The notes beneath the pieces were generated by a model. That model was not told the DNA's origin, ran no database searches, and saw nothing but the letters and a program-made list of their open reading frames with translations. The position numbers were made by a program, and so were the translations under genes. Of a stretch of 64,000 nucleotides of DNA, positions 60,882 to 64,000 are shown piece by piece; positions within the stretch are counted from its first letter, which is position 1, and the number at the start of each line of letters is the position of its first letter. The DNA comes from Epiperipatus broadwayi (Eukaryota > Onychophora > Udeonychophora > Euonychophora > Peripatidae): positions 124,001 to 188,000 of the forward strand of contig JAQFVV010006846.1 of assembly GCA_028023455.1 (NCBI GenBank), in the 5' to 3' direction.

Positions 60882-63800
60882 TTAATGATGAAAAATATCA
60901 AACCTAGATTTTAAAAAAAATGATTCAAAAGTTTGCAACCAATATAAAATAATGGTTAAAATGTTTGTTAATTACATACACAAAAAGAATGAATTGGTTA
61001 AAACTCATCTATCTTTTACTATGTTACTGTCAAATTAATGGAAATTAAATAAAAATAGATATATGGAAAAAAGAGAGATGTACTGATTCCAAAATAAAGA
61101 ATATTAGCTTAAAAAAAATTAATTTTATAAGAAATAAATTTAATAAACTTGTTAGATCATCCTGGGAAGAAAAGTTGTGATAAAATATAGAAGGCATTTG
61201 TTCAAAAATGATGATGGTGATTTAATATATGTGATATTCAGATATTCTCAATCAAAAGTACTTTGAAATATTTCTTCTATGCTTACCAAGCATGGATTGA
61301 ATATTAATTTGTCTACAAAAGTAGAACTTTAAGAAGCCTCAGTGATATATTCCAATTACAAACTAAGTGAATCAAGTTTAAGAAAATACATATGTAGATG
61401 GTACTTTTACATCTGAACTTCTTATGATATAAATATATGTACCCATATCTGTTCAAGCTTATAAGTGTGATCTTATATTCTAAAAAGAAATGAGAATATT
61501 ACTCTTAATTTTTTGAATGTTTGTTTGTTCTAAAATACTAATTATAAATTTTGCTAATAATAATGATAGTTTATTAATAGTTACTTCACAGAATAATATT
61601 TAAAATATACTTACAAGGTGAATATGTATAAAACTCACAATATCACAACAAGCACCATTCAAAAAATATTGCATAATGTGTAACATTAAAGAAGTCAGAA
61701 ATTGTTACATTTCATTCTCTGGACTTAGCCAATAAGATAAAGTTGAAAATTTTCATTCACATTTTATAAGCAGAATTACATAATCAATAATATCTACAGT
61801 TTCTGAATGGTGTATGGAAAATATATAATAATGGGCCATCATACAATATTAATTTAACTTTTATCCAAATAGAAATCTTTCTTATTTTATTCAAGAGATA
61901 TAAATGAACATGAAATACCAATCATCTATCTACTCAGTTCTCAAACCATATAATCTATATTTTTCCCCTTAAAATCACAACCATAGCACAGACATCTACA
62001 TTTCCATTTACAATCTTAGAAGAACAATTCACTTTGCCTACTAAAACTTCTCATTTGATGTTATAAAATGTACAAGATAATTTTCAGAAATACACCATCA
62101 GATGACTGAAACTGAACATTTGTTCCAAAGTAATTTTTCATATGCATACAAGTTATTAGATATCTAGTACAGGATATATATTTATATACTCAGAAGCTCT
62201 AATTCAATGACTATCTATTTTATGTATATTATACATTCACAATTAAGCATATATTAGTAAGCAGGCATATTACTGCAGTATAGTGTTTATTTTAAAAAAT
62301 GTGTAAAAGAAATAAAATAATCTCATAATTGTATGAAGTAAATGTAATGAAATACTGACTTATACCGATAGTGAAACTTTTGTTTAAAAAAAGGTAAAAC
62401 TTTTATAAGTACAATATGTGTGTGTATATTTTATTTAGATACGACATTCTTTGAATTTTCATAATTTAAAACTGAAATGAGGGAGAAGAGAGGAGCAATG
62501 ATTGTTATATTTTCACAAGCATGTTGTTTACTTCAAGATATCAACTGATATAACAGACAATTTTTCATTCCAGCTCTTGATGAATCAAGATACATTTCCA
62601 TTAATTTCAATTTTCAATAAGATCTCACTCCATTTGGTCAGTAGCTAAGGTATATTTATAAAAATTTTAAATTGAAAAAAAAAATCATATTTTTCTTACA
62701 AAGTAAAACTAAAATATAAGATTTTTATTTAAGAAACAACCTTTTAAATAAATAAAAACATTATTTTTATTTTATTTTAAAGCTGTTATCTATCTACAAC
62801 AATTTGATTTCTTAAATGTAGGCAAACTATTTTGGATTGACTGACTACTTCCAACAAAATCCAAATTTCAATTTTTCATTATTATTTTTCCTAAAAATTT
62901 ATTTTCATAAACTCATAATCATACTAAAACATAACAGCTGCTTATAAATAGAATATAAATATTGAAAAAAAATTATTTTTAACAAAAATACAATCTTGAA
63001 ATGCTTATTTATATAAATGCCATTTTTAGCTAGAAATATATTTCACTTACAGATAATGCAATTCTAACTTTTCATCTATACTTTTTTTAAAAAACTAAAA
63101 TGCCTTATCTTATTTATTAAGTTAAAAAATAACAATCTACTATTTATTCGATTACTACTTGCTCCGAAGATCATGTGACATCGAAGAACTAGAAGTAAAA
63201 GATTGAGCTTTCGTTAATTAGACATTGTGCTAACTGCTCATAACATAAAGTTGAAATGCTAATCAAATTCATTTTATTTTTTCTTAAATATTTTTTTGTA
63301 AATATCTCTCAAGAGTCACGATTGAATACAGTTCTGGAAAATCCAATGTGCTACAGCAAAGTACCTTTAATGATTTATTACTACTATCTATATTGGACAG
63401 TAGTAAGATAAAATAATGGTGATAATACATTTCACGCATACCAACTATGAAATATAAATTTTAACTGTGCAAAAGAAAGGAATCACCAACTACTAATAAT
63501 AAGCAAGAAGGAATGTCAGAATCAACATCATTTTACAACACCTAATATTATAGTATAGAATTTAATGTACTTTTTAATCACTCCTGATAGTTTTAACTAA
63601 GAATTCATAATAGCACATAGTATGTCTTGTTTTCTGTGAATTTATTTCATTTCTTCTTCAAAATCAAAACTGTTGAAGAAGTTTTTTACTAAGAAGAAAA
63701 GGATCATATTTTTATTAAAAATTTAAAAAAGATTTTACTAAACAATATTTATAATCAAAAATAAGATAAAAGAAAAAAAGAGGATTAATGAGTAGCACTA

Positions 63801-64000
63801 AAAATATGTTAGATGGGTGTTAGGCTAAATTAATCTAAGCAAATTAATTGGTCATTATTGTGAAATTGGTGTACCTCTATAATCTTAAAAAAAAAAACTA
63901 TCATTATGATGTATTCTAAACAACCAGAGCTCATTAGTTTTATAAGATGGTAAAAAAAAAAGAAAAGAATCCAGAATTATGTTTAAAAACAAAATTATTT

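Larger units (their letters stand above)
57462..64000. other. AT-rich spacer, no intact gene
   Basis: About 6.5 kb of AT-rich DNA. It has a GT run near 59033-59050, a G run at 59457-59466, a 37-bp-spaced repeat (GAAAGTATGAAAA...CTTTTTAAATAG) at 59713-59775, and a 43-bp tandem duplication and a weak exon candidate listed separately. No transposon ends were recognised. Confidence 0.5.

Noticed and set aside
1-64000. CRISPR arrays, bacterial operons, rRNA genes
   Set aside because: No spaced short repeats, ribosome-binding sites or rRNA-like blocks; splice signals and transposon classes show the DNA is animal nuclear.

Overview
This window is eukaryotic, almost certainly from an invertebrate animal, and strongly A+T-rich (about three quarters A+T by eye). 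It carries long A/T runs, scattered poly-C or poly-G tracts, spliceosomal-type splice signals and a wide mix of animal transposon classes. No long intact host gene is visible. All recognisable long coding stretches belong to mobile elements, and most are broken. The species cannot be fixed from the sequence alone. One well-formed candidate host exon lies on the minus strand at 4848-4941; a weaker one is at 60012-60101. The window therefore reads as intergenic or large-intron DNA filled by layers of transposons.

Left third (1-25 kb): AT-rich spacer with a GC-richer block (2938-3530), a foldback repeat (5290-5660), a 1-kb element with 40-bp terminal inverted repeats (6741-7745), a piggyBac-like TTAA-flanked element (13139-13886), and a decayed Penelope-like GIY-YIG endonuclease (21735-22166, minus strand). 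A 548-bp inverted repeat with a damaged hammerhead ribozyme motif follows at 23747-24294.

Middle (25-47 kb): a Ty3/gypsy LTR retrotransposon (25034-28812) interrupted by exactly 500 N; a hAT element with perfect 8-bp target duplications (29182-30367); foldback MITEs at 33649, 34241 and 38374; a Tigger-like element at 36682-37596; several LINE fragments on both strands (31.9, 35.7, 39.8-40.5, 40.5-41.2 and 43.9 kb); and a second Tigger/pogo-like element around 44.5-46.6 kb, whose left part is inside a 537-bp direct duplication with no difference seen.

Right third (47-64 kb): a tRNA-derived repeat at 47.3 kb; a dead LINE (about 49.5-54.4 kb) with endonuclease, reverse transcriptase and C-terminal zinc-finger remnants. 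Two later insertions split this LINE: a TA-flanked DNA element (51059-52078) and a 189-bp element carrying a complete hammerhead ribozyme core, bounded by 16-bp target duplications (53525-53713). A Merlin element (55405-57453) keeps the last exon of its ISXO2-like transposase. The remainder is AT-rich spacer.

The most notable signal is the pairing of hammerhead ribozymes with a Penelope-like endonuclease remnant, and in particular the tiny, apparently young ribozyme-bearing retroelement at 53.5 kb.
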